Assembly (NCBI RefSeq): GCF_002240055.1
Contig: NZ_CP016753.1
Location: 310,001 to 374,000 of the forward strand
Direction of reading: 5' to 3'
DNA: 64,000 bases
Source: Leptotrichia sp. oral taxon 498
GTDB lineage: Bacteria > Fusobacteriota > Fusobacteriia > Fusobacteriales > Leptotrichiaceae
Part shown: positions 27,478 to 36,266 of the stretch, piece after piece
Layout of the letters: each line of letters begins with the position of its first letter
Numbering within the stretch: position 1 is the first letter of the stretch
Notes under the pieces: model-generated
Seen by the model: the letters and a program-made list of their open reading frames with translations, nothing else
Databases searched by the model: none
What the model was told of the DNA's origin: nothing
Made by a program: the position numbers and the translations under genes

Positions 27478-28071
27478 TTAAATTTCCTGAAAGTTGAAAT
27501 TTAATCCCAATCTATCACCTGTTGAAGTATATTCTCTAAATTTATAAATCAATGGTTTCCATTTTTGTGTATCAATATGTGTATCATCTTTCAATATTTT
27601 CTCATCAACGAAAATTCCTTGTATTTCACAAGTTACAATGGCAAACCAGTCTTTTTTTACTATATTTTCTACTTTGGTTTCTATATGAATCGGACATTCT
27701 TTTATTCTCACAGAATCCACCGTTTTTCCTCTTAATTCAGTAAATTTAGCAACCTTAAATTTATCTTCACAATATTCATATCCCATTTTCTGCTTTATTT
27801 CAGGTACTTCTATATCACCTGTAAATTTTTCGATTTTTTTTACATTTTCATATAAATTTTTATCAGGAATATTAAAAGTTACATCTGAGCCCATTTCAAT
27901 ATTTTTAAAACCTTTATTTCTCAATCCTATTCCTATGACTATTGTTTTTCCAAGTACAAAAGAAGAGGATAGCGGTGTTATATTACTTTTACCACTTTCC
28001 TTATCTTCTGTAGTCATCAATAATACTGGAAATCCATAATATAACCCATCTTTATCTAATTTTTTAAACAT
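27478..28071 (-). CDS. Flavin reductase-like protein (FMN-binding split barrel)
   Basis: The 197-residue protein matches the flavin reductase-like/flavoredoxin family: 'GFPVLLMTTEDKESGKSNIT' (FMN contact region), 'SSSFVLGKTIVIGIGLRNKG', 'GSDVTFNIPD' and a late 'EYTSTGDRLGLNFNF'. It probably binds FMN and handles NAD(P)H-dependent flavin or small redox reactions. The ATG at 28071 has AGGAG 8 bases upstream; a GTG at 28080 overlaps that site and is rejected. Confidence 0.82.
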   Translation of the reverse strand: MFKKLDKDGLYYGFPVLLMTTEDKESGKSNITPLSSSFVLGKTIVIGIGLRNKGFKNIEMGSDVTFNIPDKNLYENVKKIEKFTGDIEVPEIKQKMGYEYCEDKFKVAKFTELRGKTVDSVRIKECPIHIETKVENIVKKDWFAIVTCEIQGIFVDEKILKDDTHIDTQKWKPLIYKFREYTSTGDRLGLNFNFQEI

Positions 28072-28188
28072 AAATATCACTCCTAATATCTGTAAACTTT
28101 TTTATAGATTTTAATTATACTGTAAAAATCTTTTTTTCATTTTTGAATATTCTAAATCTACACTTTTCTTTTTTTCAATTATTATTCA

Positions 28189-28800
28189 TTATTTCAATTT
28201 ATTCAACATTTTTTCCACTTCTTCTTCATCCTTAAATTTCCATTCATTCCCAACTTTATTTAATTGAACGGTTACTTTTTCTGTCGTATAATTTTTAGGA
28301 TTTTTCATTCCTTCTTTTAACATTTCTTTCGATATTTCCATAACAACTTTTAAAGCTTCACTATCACTTAATTCTTTTCCATATTTTTTTAAACATTTAT
28401 TTTCTATCTCTTTTTTATTCAAAATTTTATCCACATCTGGAGCAGTTACTTCATAAGTAACAAAAGCCTTTGTATTCGATATATATTTTATATTTTTTAT
28501 ATCAAATTTTAAACCATCAGACAATTCAGAAAAAAAACTAAAAAATCCATTCATTATTGATTCCTCTGCTTTTTTCTCCTCTTCATCTTTAATTTCCCTC
28601 ATTTCATTCTGACCGATTGATGGCATGATTTCTTTTATAAATCTTTTTACATCCTCGTTTACTGTTCTTTCAATCTTCTTGTTCTCCACTTCAATCTGTT
28701 CCGCAGACAATGTAACATTTTTACCTTTTGTCACTTGATAACCTTGTCCAAAAATTTGCAACGAAAGTGCAAATAACATAATCACTAATAATTTTTTCAT
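28189..28800 (-). CDS. Secreted protein of unknown function
   Basis: The 203-residue product has a signal peptide (MKKLLVIMLFALSLQIFGQG) and a helical body with a central 'TKAFVTYEVTAPDVDKIL' segment. A very similar phrase occurs in the secreted protein at 60087 ('HMKAPDLTAYNSELQNYI'), and the lipoprotein at 56435 has the same overall plan, so these form a dispersed family. GAAGGAG precedes the ATG. Confidence 0.6.
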   Translation of the reverse strand: MKKLLVIMLFALSLQIFGQGYQVTKGKNVTLSAEQIEVENKKIERTVNEDVKRFIKEIMPSIGQNEMREIKDEEEKKAEESIMNGFFSFFSELSDGLKFDIKNIKYISNTKAFVTYEVTAPDVDKILNKKEIENKCLKKYGKELSDSEALKVVMEISKEMLKEGMKNPKNYTTEKVTVQLNKVGNEWKFKDEEEVEKMLNKLK

Positions 28801-28845
28801 CTAAAATTCTCCTTCTTTTCTTACTTTATCAAAATTTTTATATTT

Positions 28846-29607
28846 TTATTCTTCAACCCCTCTTCTAAACTCATGTGAAAATGTCTTATCATAAAGTTTA
28901 GATTTAGAATATTTACCCCCCATAAAGTTTCCAACCAAAATTTGTGCAGTTTTCGTAATTTTCTCATCTTTCACTTTTTGAGCAATGTTTTCCAATGTTC
29001 CCATAACGATTTTCTGATCTTCCCAAGTTGCTCTTTGAACAATTGCAATTGGCGTTGTTTTATCATAATGTTTTAATAATCTTTTTACAACTTCATCAAT
29101 CATTTGTACAGATAAGAATATTGCCATTGAGCATTTGTGTGAAGCTAGGCTTTCTAGACTTTCTGTTTCTGGTACTGGAGTTCTTCCTTCCAATCTTGTA
29201 CAAATTATTGTCTGACTCACATCAGGCAATGTGAATTCTTTTTTTATTGCAGCAGCGGCAGCCACAAATGAACTCACTCCTGGAATTACTTCATACTCAA
29301 TCCCATATTCATCCAGAATATCCATTTGTTCCCTTATTGCACCATAAATACTTGGATCCCCAGTGTGAACCCTTGCTACCAATTTTCCCTTCTTCTGTGC
29401 CTTTATCATAACTTCCATCACTTCATCCAGAGTCATTGAAGCAGAATTATAAATTTCAGCTCCATCCTTGTGACACTCGACAATTTCCCTATTTACAAGC
29501 GAACCTGCATAAATAATAACATCCACCTTTTCCACAATCTTTTTCCCTTTCACTGTGATTAAGTCAGGATCTCCTGGTCCCGCTCCTATGAAGTATACTT
29601 TTTTCAT
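28846..29607 (-). CDS. cobM: Precorrin-4/cobalt-precorrin-4 C11-methyltransferase (CobM/CbiF)
   Basis: This enzyme methylates C11 of cobalt-precorrin-4. The 253-residue protein begins at ATG 29607 (AGAGGTAA site) with 'VYFIGAGPGDPDLITVKG' and contains 'ARVHTGDPSIYGAIREQMDI' and 'YEVIPGVSSFVAAAAAI', the CbiF signatures. A frame 17 codons longer lacks a ribosome site and is rejected. Its nearest corrin neighbour, cobI, lies beyond the tnpB element. Confidence 0.93.
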   Translation of the reverse strand: MKKVYFIGAGPGDPDLITVKGKKIVEKVDVIIYAGSLVNREIVECHKDGAEIYNSASMTLDEVMEVMIKAQKKGKLVARVHTGDPSIYGAIREQMDILDEYGIEYEVIPGVSSFVAAAAAIKKEFTLPDVSQTIICTRLEGRTPVPETESLESLASHKCSMAIFLSVQMIDEVVKRLLKHYDKTTPIAIVQRATWEDQKIVMGTLENIAQKVKDEKITKTAQILVGNFMGGKYSKSKLYDKTFSHEFRRGVEE

Positions 29608-29801
29608 AAAATTACCTCTTTCTTTTTTTATTAATTTTCTAGTTTTATAGTGTTTCATTTATTTCAAAAATTACTGACATCTCTGTATTCAAATATATTT
29701 TTTCATTTTTTTAAAAAATGCTGCCTAGACTTTCCCATTTTCAAGATAAACTATTTTTTTTAAGTTACCATCTTGTTACCTTGTAATAAAAATGTGCCTT
29801 C

Positions 29802-29848
29802 TTCACAATTTTTCTATTTTAAGCTATAATTAACATAGTTAGCTAACT
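29802..29848 (+). promoter_or_regulatory. Promoter with a perfect palindromic operator, separated from its gene by a transposon
   Basis: TTCACA (29802-29807) and TATAAT (29825-29830) are exactly 17 bases apart. Just downstream lies the perfect 12-bp palindrome AGTTAGCTAACT (29837-29848), the place for a repressor. A strong ribosome site and an ATG (29879) follow, but after seven codons the gene is cut by the tnpB element. Confidence 0.6.
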
Positions 29849-29878
29849 CGAAATAAATTATATTTGGAGGAAATTAAA

Positions 29879-29899
29879 ATGATTGATTATAATAAAATA
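29879..29899 (+). pseudogene. First codons of a gene interrupted by the tnpB element
   Basis: ATG 29879, behind TTTGGAGG, opens MIDYNKI and then meets the transposon end. If the element (29900-31306) is removed, the frame continues at 31307 with 'VKESVISTEHFGNS' before drifting into the end of the oppositely oriented DUF1016 remnant at about 31346. The gene is therefore both interrupted and truncated. Its identity is unknown. Confidence 0.5.
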
Positions 29900-30013
29900 G
29901 TGAACTACTCCCGCTTTTAGAAGCGGGAGCTTCTTGGGAAGTATCTGCTTTTGCTAGCCAAATATATTTACCAAGCTCTTCGGGTAGTTCCTACCCTGTC
30001 TTCTTTTATTTTC
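29900..30013 (-). ncRNA. Likely guide RNA (omega/reRNA) scaffold at the right end
   Basis: The stretch from the tnpB stop to the right-end hairpin holds several inverted repeats and ends at the element boundary. In this family the RNA made here binds TnpB and takes its guide from the flanking DNA, in this case the host sequence just below 29900. This is inferred from family knowledge and position; the RNA's ends are not defined by sequence. Confidence 0.5.
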
Positions 30014-31111
30014 TTAATATTTCAACATCGCTTTTCCAATGTTTCTTATATTCAATGCCGCATTGTAATCTCTATCAATTTCAATCCCACAGCATTCACA
30101 TTTATAACTTCTTTCTGATAATTTCAGCTCCTCTTTAACGTTTCCACATCTACTACAAGTTTTCGACGATGGAAACCACTTATCTATCTTCAAAAATTGC
30201 TTTCCTAAAAACATCAGTTTATACTCAACCATCCTCAAAAACATTCCCCACCCATTATCTCCTATACTTTTACCAAAATTTAATGCCTGGCTCATCCCTT
30301 TTATATTCAAATCCTCAACAACCACAGCATTATATGTTTCAGACAATTTTTTCGATAATTTATGTAGAAAATCTCTTCGACAATTTTTGATATACTCATG
30401 TAATTTTGATATTTTCTCTTTTTGCTTATACCAATTTTTAGAAAATTTCACTTTTCTTGATAATGATTTCTGTAATTTTTTCAATTTTTTCTCCAGCATC
30501 CTAAAATATCTTGGATAATCAGCCCTTTGGTTTTCAGAACTGACAAATAATTCAGACATTGAAAAATCAAGTCCAATCACTTTATCATTACTTGGCATTT
30601 TTTGAATTTCTTTTTCAAATTCCGTCAAAACAGAAACATAGTAATTTCCATTACTGTTTGTCAATGTTACTGACTTTATCTTGTAATCCTTCGGTATTTC
30701 TCTATGATATTTTAATTTTACTCTTTTCAATTTTGGCAAAACCAAATATTTATTTTCCTCAATTCGTATCGAATTATTCACACAATTTGTCGTATAACTT
30801 TTAACACTATTCTTTTTAGATTTGAACCTTGGAAACTTTGCTCTCTTCTGAAAAAAGTTCGTAAACGATCGTCTTACATTTAATTGAGCATTTGAAAGTG
30901 CCAGACTATCTACTTCTTTCAAAAATTGGTTTTCACTTTTTAAACTGGCAGGTGTAATTATTTTATTTTTTCCAGTCTCTTCATAAATTTTATTCGCAGT
31001 GTACAAAATTGTATTGTAAACAAAACGGACACATCCAAAAGTCTTATTTATCAATAATTCCTGCTCCTTATTTGGGTAAATTCTGTATTTGAATGCTAAA
31101 TTATATTTCAT
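30014..31111 (-). CDS. tnpB: RNA-guided endonuclease TnpB (IS200/IS605 family)
   Basis: The 365-residue protein has the usual N-terminal helix-turn-helix domain ('YRIYPNKEQELLINKTFG'), a RuvC-like nuclease with Asp in 'VIGLDFSMSELF', Glu in 'NAVVVEDLNIKGM' and Asp in 'DRDYNAALNIRN', and a four-Cys zinc finger ('CSRCGNVK ... CECCG'). All catalytic residues are present, so it may be an active RNA-guided nuclease. GGAGGTG precedes the ATG. Confidence 0.93.
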   Translation of the reverse strand: MKYNLAFKYRIYPNKEQELLINKTFGCVRFVYNTILYTANKIYEETGKNKIITPASLKSENQFLKEVDSLALSNAQLNVRRSFTNFFQKRAKFPRFKSKKNSVKSYTTNCVNNSIRIEENKYLVLPKLKRVKLKYHREIPKDYKIKSVTLTNSNGNYYVSVLTEFEKEIQKMPSNDKVIGLDFSMSELFVSSENQRADYPRYFRMLEKKLKKLQKSLSRKVKFSKNWYKQKEKISKLHEYIKNCRRDFLHKLSKKLSETYNAVVVEDLNIKGMSQALNFGKSIGDNGWGMFLRMVEYKLMFLGKQFLKIDKWFPSSKTCSRCGNVKEELKLSERSYKCECCGIEIDRDYNAALNIRNIGKAMLKY

Positions 31112-31351
31112 AAAATTACACCTCCTTTTGATTTTGAGTATTATTTTTAATTATTTCTTTAGAAATTTATCATTAAGATTTCTCTTCGATATTTTATACA
31201 AAAATTGTATCATAGACGTATCCTTTTTTCAATTTTTTTACAAAAAAAGCAATTCATCTCCTACTTATAGAAGTCATAGAAGTCGGAGACTTCTTGCTAT
31301 CTTTCTGTTAAAGAAAGTGTTATTTCAACAGAACACTTCGGTAATTCTTTT

Positions 31352-31890
31352 TTATTCATAATTATCATTCTCTATTCTTTTTAATTTTATTTTCTTATCA
31401 TACTCCCTCAAAATCTTTTCCACCTCATTTTCAAGTGCTTCCTTATTAGGAATATACAATGTGTATTTTGAAGCAAAAATCTGATTAGAAAGCCCACCTA
31501 GTGCGTATCTCTTTCATAAAATGCTCTTTCTTTATCATCAGATATACTCAAAATCTCACAATAATGGGACCAGCTTAATTTGCCAGACAGTGTCTGGCAA
31601 ATTGGATACTTCAAATAAAATTGCCTCATATTTTGTAAATTAGATCTCGAAAAGCCTTTTCCATACTCTTTTGTCAATTTTTTTGACAATTCTTTTAAAA
31701 GTCTTTTCCCATATTCTGCTCTCTCACTATTTTCCTGTTCATCTTCTATAATAATTTTCCCAATTTCCCAATAAGTCTGCACAAGAATATTATTAATCTT
31801 TACAGACACCTGTTTCCTTGCATTTTCCATCAATTCTTTGATTTGCAAATAAACCATGTTACTTTCAATTCCTTTTTCAATTTTATTCAT
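31352..31890 (-). pseudogene. DUF1016/YhcG PDDEXK nuclease, internally deleted
   Basis: The start is ATG 31890 behind GGGGGAG. About 130 codons match the DUF1016 N-terminal domain ('QTYWEIGKIIIEDEQ', 'EYGKGFSRSNLQNMRQFY', 'LSWSHYCEILSISDD'). The frame then stops just after 'ERAFYERDTH', and in another frame the extreme C-terminus of the family appears at once ('LGGLSNQIFASKYTLYIPNK') and ends at 31352. The middle of the protein, with the nuclease active site, is missing. The gene is dead. Its 3' end lies 46 bases from the tnpB element. Confidence 0.8.
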
Positions 31891-31951
31891 TTTTCTCCCC
31901 CTATTTATATTAAATTCTAAAAATAATTTATAATTTATCAAACATATTTAA

Positions 31952-32635
31952 CTAATAACTAATTTTTTGTTCAACATTCGGATTTTGAACGGCTTTCTCA
32001 TACAATCCCTTTAATTCTTCAAAATGATTTCCATTTTTTTCTCTATACTCTTTTTCCTTTTCTGTCAATTCCCTATTATACGGATTATCTCCCAAACTGC
32101 TGTGAAGAGCAATTCCAAATTGTGTTATAATATCAAATTTCATAATTTCCTGTGACAAACTTTTATCTGTATAAAATTTATAACCATCATAATTTGAACC
32201 TCTTCCCGCATCATAGTAAATATCGTTATTGTATTTTACTTTTACAATATTTTTTATTTCTTTTTTTGTTTTTCTTTCACAAATAACTGCTTTGTTGTTT
32301 TCCACCAATTCAGCAATATAATTACGAACATAATCCAATTTTTTATCCTTATCCGAAATATTATTTTTTATATTCTTTTCTTTTTTATCTCTATTCTTAT
32401 TATACAATTCCAACAAATCACTTTTTCTTACTACAATATCAAAATTTTCAGTTTTATAAGTTACCAAATCTTTTTTATCACTTGGCAGTACATCATCTAA
32501 TTTAATTTCTTTCACAAAATCTTGACTCAATTCTACATATCTATTCTTTTTTGTATCGTAAGTTCCTTTTACAATCGTTTCTGCCATTCCTTGAATTGCC
32601 ACGATAAATGACAAAATAAATAATATTTTTTTCAT
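31952..32635 (-). CDS. Secreted protein of unknown function
   Basis: The 227-residue product starts with a signal peptide (MKKILFILSFIVAIQGMAE). The mature part is charged, with a Lys/Asn/Asp linker near residues 80-100 and 'YYDAGRGSNYDGYKFYTDKS' in the second half. GAAGGAG precedes the ATG. No family is recognised. Confidence 0.6.
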   Translation of the reverse strand: MKKILFILSFIVAIQGMAETIVKGTYDTKKNRYVELSQDFVKEIKLDDVLPSDKKDLVTYKTENFDIVVRKSDLLELYNKNRDKKEKNIKNNISDKDKKLDYVRNYIAELVENNKAVICERKTKKEIKNIVKVKYNNDIYYDAGRGSNYDGYKFYTDKSLSQEIMKFDIITQFGIALHSSLGDNPYNRELTEKEKEYREKNGNHFEELKGLYEKAVQNPNVEQKISY

Positions 32636-32681
32636 AATAACTCCTTCTTTCTTTTAGTTCTTAAATTTTAACTACTTCTTA

Positions 32682-33569
32682 TTAAATATCCCCATCAATC
32701 TGGTTTTCAACACAATTTCTCCTTTTATTTTTATTATTTATTTTCAAAGTTCCCAAATAAAATCCCATATTAACAACCATCGCATAAACAAAATACCTCG
32801 ACTCTAACGTCTTTATAATCCCAATTTTTTCAATACTAATCTGAGTTTCTTTAAAATACATCAAAACTTTATAAGGAAAAGTATAAATTATTGCATAATA
32901 ATCTTCTTTATACCAGTTGAAACCAATAAAAATAAATATAAATGCAATTATCAAACAACCTAATATTGTCAATTTTCTTATAATTTTCATTTCTTCTTTA
33001 TCAAAATATTTTTTTATAAAAAATCCAAAACAAATATTGATAATAACAAATGGGATTAAAATACTAAATTGCATTCTATCTTCATAACTTTCCATTGGAA
33101 TTGTAAATATTTGAACTCCAAAACAAATTACAAAACTAGGAATCAAAAAATACATTGTAACAAACCATAATATAATTTTAGAAACTTTAGACAAATAACT
33201 TCTACTCTTTATTTTACTTCTAAATATTCCTAAAATGAATAATCCGTTGAAAAAACATAATTTTATAACTCCAATAATATCTATTCTAAATAATAATACT
33301 ACTGATAAAATTATAAAAAATATTGGCAATTTCAAAATTTTATCATTTTCATATCTCGATTTTTTTCCCATGAAATAAAACATTACGCCAAAAATTATTC
33401 CCGTTATTATTGAAAACATTCCTCCAAAAAATAATCGAAATGGCAAATCAAAACCATAATCCCAGTCATATTTTCCTACCAAAAAATAAAATGCAAAAAA
33501 TAAAATTTGAGGAATTATAAACTTTGACAGTTCTATTTTTCTTAAAGTATTTCTAGAAATCTCTTCCAC
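32682..33569 (-). CDS. Multi-pass membrane protein of unknown function
   Basis: The 295-residue product has about eight hydrophobic helices and short charged loops. The likely GTG start at 33569 overlaps the end of cobI by 28 bases, and AAGGAG abuts it directly, so a start slightly further down is possible. No transporter motif is recognised. The overlap suggests translational coupling to cobI. Confidence 0.55.
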   Translation of the reverse strand: MEEISRNTLRKIELSKFIIPQILFFAFYFLVGKYDWDYGFDLPFRLFFGGMFSIITGIIFGVMFYFMGKKSRYENDKILKLPIFFIILSVVLLFRIDIIGVIKLCFFNGLFILGIFRSKIKSRSYLSKVSKIILWFVTMYFLIPSFVICFGVQIFTIPMESYEDRMQFSILIPFVIINICFGFFIKKYFDKEEMKIIRKLTILGCLIIAFIFIFIGFNWYKEDYYAIIYTFPYKVLMYFKETQISIEKIGIIKTLESRYFVYAMVVNMGFYLGTLKINNKNKRRNCVENQIDGDI

Positions 33570-34267
33570 TCCTTAACTCCTTTCTTCTTCAATATCATCG
33601 TCGAAAAATAAGGAACTTCCTCCACACTCTCAATATCCCAATAAACAACTTCATTATCTTTCCCGCAATCTGAAACAATTACAACATTTTCTTTATTCCC
33701 AGTTTCAATTATCGCTTTTTTTATTTTCTCAAAATCTCGGCTGATTTTCATTAACACTAAATTTTGATTATTTTCAATTTCTTTATAAACATCAGTCTTT
33801 CTATTGACAGAAACTACTTTTAAATCTTCATCTCCAATCATTAGCGGTATATTAAGCCTTGCCGCAATGCTGTTAAATGAAGTTATTCCCGCAATAGTTT
33901 CAACTTCCACATCATCTGAAATATGTTCCAAGACGTAAGTGTAAGTGCTATAAGTCATCGGATCTCCTATCGTTAAAAATGCTACCTTTTTCCCTTTTTT
34001 CAATTCAGCACTTATTACATCCGCATTATTTTTTCTAAAAACTTTTCTCGCTTCCACATCTTTTATCATTGGAAACTCCAAAAATAGCTGCTCCACATCA
34101 GGCTTTACATACTCTTTTACAATATTAAAAGCTGTACTTCCTTCTCCACTTTTTGCCTCAGGCAGTACAATTACATCTACTTCATGCAGTCTTTTTGCTG
34201 CTTTAACTGTTATATTTTCAGGATCTCCTACTCCGACACCAATACCATAAAATCTACCTTTTTTCAT
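33542..34267 (-). CDS. cobI: Precorrin-2/cobalt-factor II C20-methyltransferase (CobI/CbiL)
   Basis: This enzyme adds the C20 methyl group at the start of corrin construction. The 241-residue protein opens with 'FYGIGVGVGDPENITVKAAK' and contains 'KKVAFLTIGDPMTYSTYTYV' and 'VETIAGITSFNSIAARLNIP', typical CbiL/CobI features. AAAGGAG precedes the ATG. It is first among the corrin genes on this strand right of the tnpB element. Confidence 0.93.
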   Translation of the reverse strand: MKKGRFYGIGVGVGDPENITVKAAKRLHEVDVIVLPEAKSGEGSTAFNIVKEYVKPDVEQLFLEFPMIKDVEARKVFRKNNADVISAELKKGKKVAFLTIGDPMTYSTYTYVLEHISDDVEVETIAGITSFNSIAARLNIPLMIGDEDLKVVSVNRKTDVYKEIENNQNLVLMKISRDFEKIKKAIIETGNKENVVIVSDCGKDNEVVYWDIESVEEVPYFSTMILKKKGVKEWKRFLEIL

Positions 34268-34382
34268 ATTTCACTCCTTTCTCTTCTCACTTCCCCTAAA
34301 AAATTCACTCATTTTTTTCAATTCTAAGTTTTTTACTTTTAGATAATTTTTATTGATTGTACAAGAATCTTTTTAATTTCAA

Positions 34383-34754
34383 CTATTTTCGCAACTTTTC
34401 TTTAATAAATTCCTTCAACACAGGAATATGACTCAATTCTGGAGTTTTACTTGCATAAACCATTGTCACATTTCCCTTTTTTAACTCTTCCAATATTATA
34501 TCCTCAAATTCCTTAAAATCTGAATTTCCTTCCAATTCTTTTCTGTAATTTTCAGAAAAATTTTCAAAGTCAATAATCCCTTTATGATAATTTTGTCTCA
34601 ATTCTTTCGATGGCGTAATAATTTTTGCCCAATAATCAATTTTTGCATTTTCCTTTTTTAGCCCTCGAGGCCACAATTTATCGACTAATATTCTAAAACC
34701 ATCTGTTTTTTCAATTTTTTCATACACTCTTTTCCATTTAATTTCAAATTTCAT
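34383..34754 (-). CDS. DUF488 family protein (YeaO-like)
   Basis: The 123-residue protein matches the DUF488 family: 'GFRILVDKLWPRGLKKE', 'WAKIITPSKELRQNYH' and 'VTMVYASKTPELSHIPVLKE'. The family's role is unknown. AAAGGAG precedes the ATG. Length is normal. Confidence 0.85.
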   Translation of the reverse strand: MKFEIKWKRVYEKIEKTDGFRILVDKLWPRGLKKENAKIDYWAKIITPSKELRQNYHKGIIDFENFSENYRKELEGNSDFKEFEDIILEELKKGNVTMVYASKTPELSHIPVLKEFIKEKLRK

Positions 34755-34992
34755 AACTGTTCTCCTTTTTTATATTTTTTTAATTATTTATAAAATCTTC
34801 GAATATATTATATCATATTTATTATACAAATTCTTAATATAATCCGACATTTAAAAAAATTAATTATTTAAGAAAAAGTCTATTTTAATGAAGAATTTGT
34901 TTTTTATTTTTGTAATTATAATTGAAAATTTTTATCAAATAATATAAAATACTTATAGTTATAAAAAAAGGAAGGAAAAAAATAAAACTTTC

Positions 34993-35241
34993 TTGATTCT
35001 ATTTTATATACTTGGTTACATAGGTTTTTACTTAACATTATTTGTAAACGAAATTTATTTAGAAAAGAAAAATCGATTAAACAAAAAAGAATATTTAAAA
35101 ATTTCAGCAACACTAATGATTTCATTTACACTAATGATTATTTTTAAAGAAAATTTCTTTATTGTTGAATTATTATTGTTGTTGTTTTCTTTATCAATTT
35201 TGTGGATTGTTTATAAAAAATATAGTGAAATTAGGATTTAA
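34993..35241 (+). CDS. Small membrane protein, weakly supported
   Basis: The open frame encodes two or three membrane helices over ~82 residues ('FYILGYIGFYLTLFVNEIYL', then 'LLLLLFSLSILWIVY'). It has no ATG; TTG 34993 is the only usual start, and its AAGGAAGG site is 17 bases away. The composition looks coding, but this may be the end of a decayed gene. The thioredoxin-like gene follows 87 bases later on the same strand. Confidence 0.35.
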   Translation: MILFYILGYIGFYLTLFVNEIYLEKKNRLNKKEYLKISATLMISFTLMIIFKENFFIVELLLLLFSLSILWIVYKKYSEIRI

Positions 35242-35328
35242 AAAGTTAAATATAATTGAAAATATATATTTAATATGATAAACTTTATAAAACATTTTAA
35301 ATAAAAAAATAAGAAAGAAGGGATAAAA

Positions 35329-35832
35329 ATGAAAAAATTATTGATTATTATTTCATTATTTATGACAAGTATTTTGGGATTTGCAAATGTAAAACCTCTT
35401 GATGTTGATGTAACAGAAGGTGCAAAATTACCTAATTTCGAATTAAGAGATTTTCAGGGAAAATATACAAAAAGTAAAAAACTATTTGGAGATGGAAAAC
35501 CTACACTTTTTATTTTTGCTGCTGAATGGTGTCCTTATTGTCAGCGTGAACTATCTGCTGTGCAAAAATTTTACGAAGAAAATAAAGATAATATAAATGT
35601 TGTGGTTGTATTCACAAGAAGAAAAACCAATTTATCATCAACTAAAAAATATGTGGAAGAAAACAAATTTACTTTCCCAGTATATTATGACTCCACAGAC
35701 TCACTTATGAAAGCCTTCAAAGTGAAAACTGTCCCATACAATTTAATTATTAAGGATTCTAAAATTCAAAAAGATTTGGGTGGATCAAAAACTTATGAAG
35801 AGTTGAAAGAAGCATTTTATTTGAATTATTAA
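35329..35832 (+). CDS. Secreted thioredoxin-like protein (TlpA/ResA type)
   Basis: The 167-residue product has a signal peptide (MKKLLIIISLFMTSILGFAN) and a thioredoxin fold with the redox motif CPYC in 'FAAEWCPYCQRELSAVQKFY' and the cis-Pro loop in 'FKVKTVPYNLII'. It probably works outside the inner membrane, reducing or making disulfides. GAAGGGA precedes the ATG. Partner proteins are not visible nearby. Confidence 0.88.
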   Translation: MKKLLIIISLFMTSILGFANVKPLDVDVTEGAKLPNFELRDFQGKYTKSKKLFGDGKPTLFIFAAEWCPYCQRELSAVQKFYEENKDNINVVVVFTRRKTNLSSTKKYVEENKFTFPVYYDSTDSLMKAFKVKTVPYNLIIKDSKIQKDLGGSKTYEELKEAFYLNY

Positions 35833-35855
35833 TTTAGAAATATTTTATATTTTAG

Positions 35856-35933
35856 ACATCAACTATTGAAGGCTCTTTTGCAGGAGGAGTAGGATATGCT
35901 TTTGATAGAGGAGCTTTCAAATTAGGATGGTAA
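35856..35933 (+). pseudogene. Fragment of a Gly-rich bacteriocin-like peptide
   Basis: Twenty-five codons after an in-frame TAG (35853-35855) read 'GSFAGGVGYAFDRGAFKLGW' at the end and then stop. The Gly-rich, GxxxG-like pattern with a Trp end resembles the C-terminal part of class II bacteriocins. There is no leader or start codon. The 59-aa membrane protein and a C39-peptidase fragment follow, which supports a decayed bacteriocin locus. Confidence 0.35.
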
Positions 35934-35959
35934 TCGAAATTTTTAAGGAGGTAAAATTT

Positions 35960-36139
35960 ATGAATAAGAAATATCAAAATATGATAGTTATAATGGCTTC
36001 AATATCGTCAGCCATAATTGGTGGTAGAATAATTGATGAATATGGATGGGTTATAGGTTTAATAACAGCTGCAATTACAGGTGCTGTTGTTGGATTGCTT
36101 GGAAAAATTATATTAAAGTTTCTTAAAATTAATAGATAA
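35960..36139 (+). CDS. Small glycine-zipper membrane protein (59 aa)
   Basis: ATG 35960 has a perfect AAGGAGG site; a longer frame from 35927 is rejected. The 59-residue product is mostly hydrophobic with Gly spaced for helix packing ('GLITAAITGAVVGLLG') and a basic C-terminus. It could be a bacteriocin-like peptide or its immunity protein. A terminator follows ~70 bases after the stop. Confidence 0.55.
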   Translation: MNKKYQNMIVIMASISSAIIGGRIIDEYGWVIGLITAAITGAVVGLLGKIILKFLKINR

Positions 36140-36211
36140 ATTAAATAAATACGTATTTATTATAAAATTATAACCCTTAACCTAATCCTAATAAAACTTT
36201 TATTTAAATAG

Positions 36212-36244
36212 AGAGTTTCTAGTTTTTAGGAACTCTTTATTTTT
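36212..36244 (+). terminator. Rho-independent terminator after the 59-aa gene
   Basis: AGAGTTTCTA (36212-36221) pairs with TAGGAACTCT (36227-36236, one U.G pair) and is followed by a T-rich tail. Confidence 0.65.
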
Positions 36245-36266
36245 AAAGAAAGAGAGGTGGAAAAAG

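Larger units (their letters stand above)
29900..31306 (-). mobile_element. IS200/IS605-type element carrying only tnpB
   Basis: The right end at 29900 has a 9-bp hairpin (CTCCCGCTT/AAGCGGGAG, 29908-29929) next to the terminal TTCAC. The left end near 31306 has an imperfect hairpin and the motif GAGATGAATTGC, also found in the IStron left end at 52558-52569. Cutting exactly here leaves TTTAAC as the left flank and rejoins an open frame in the host DNA. No tnpA transposase is present, so movement would need a helper. Confidence 0.8.
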
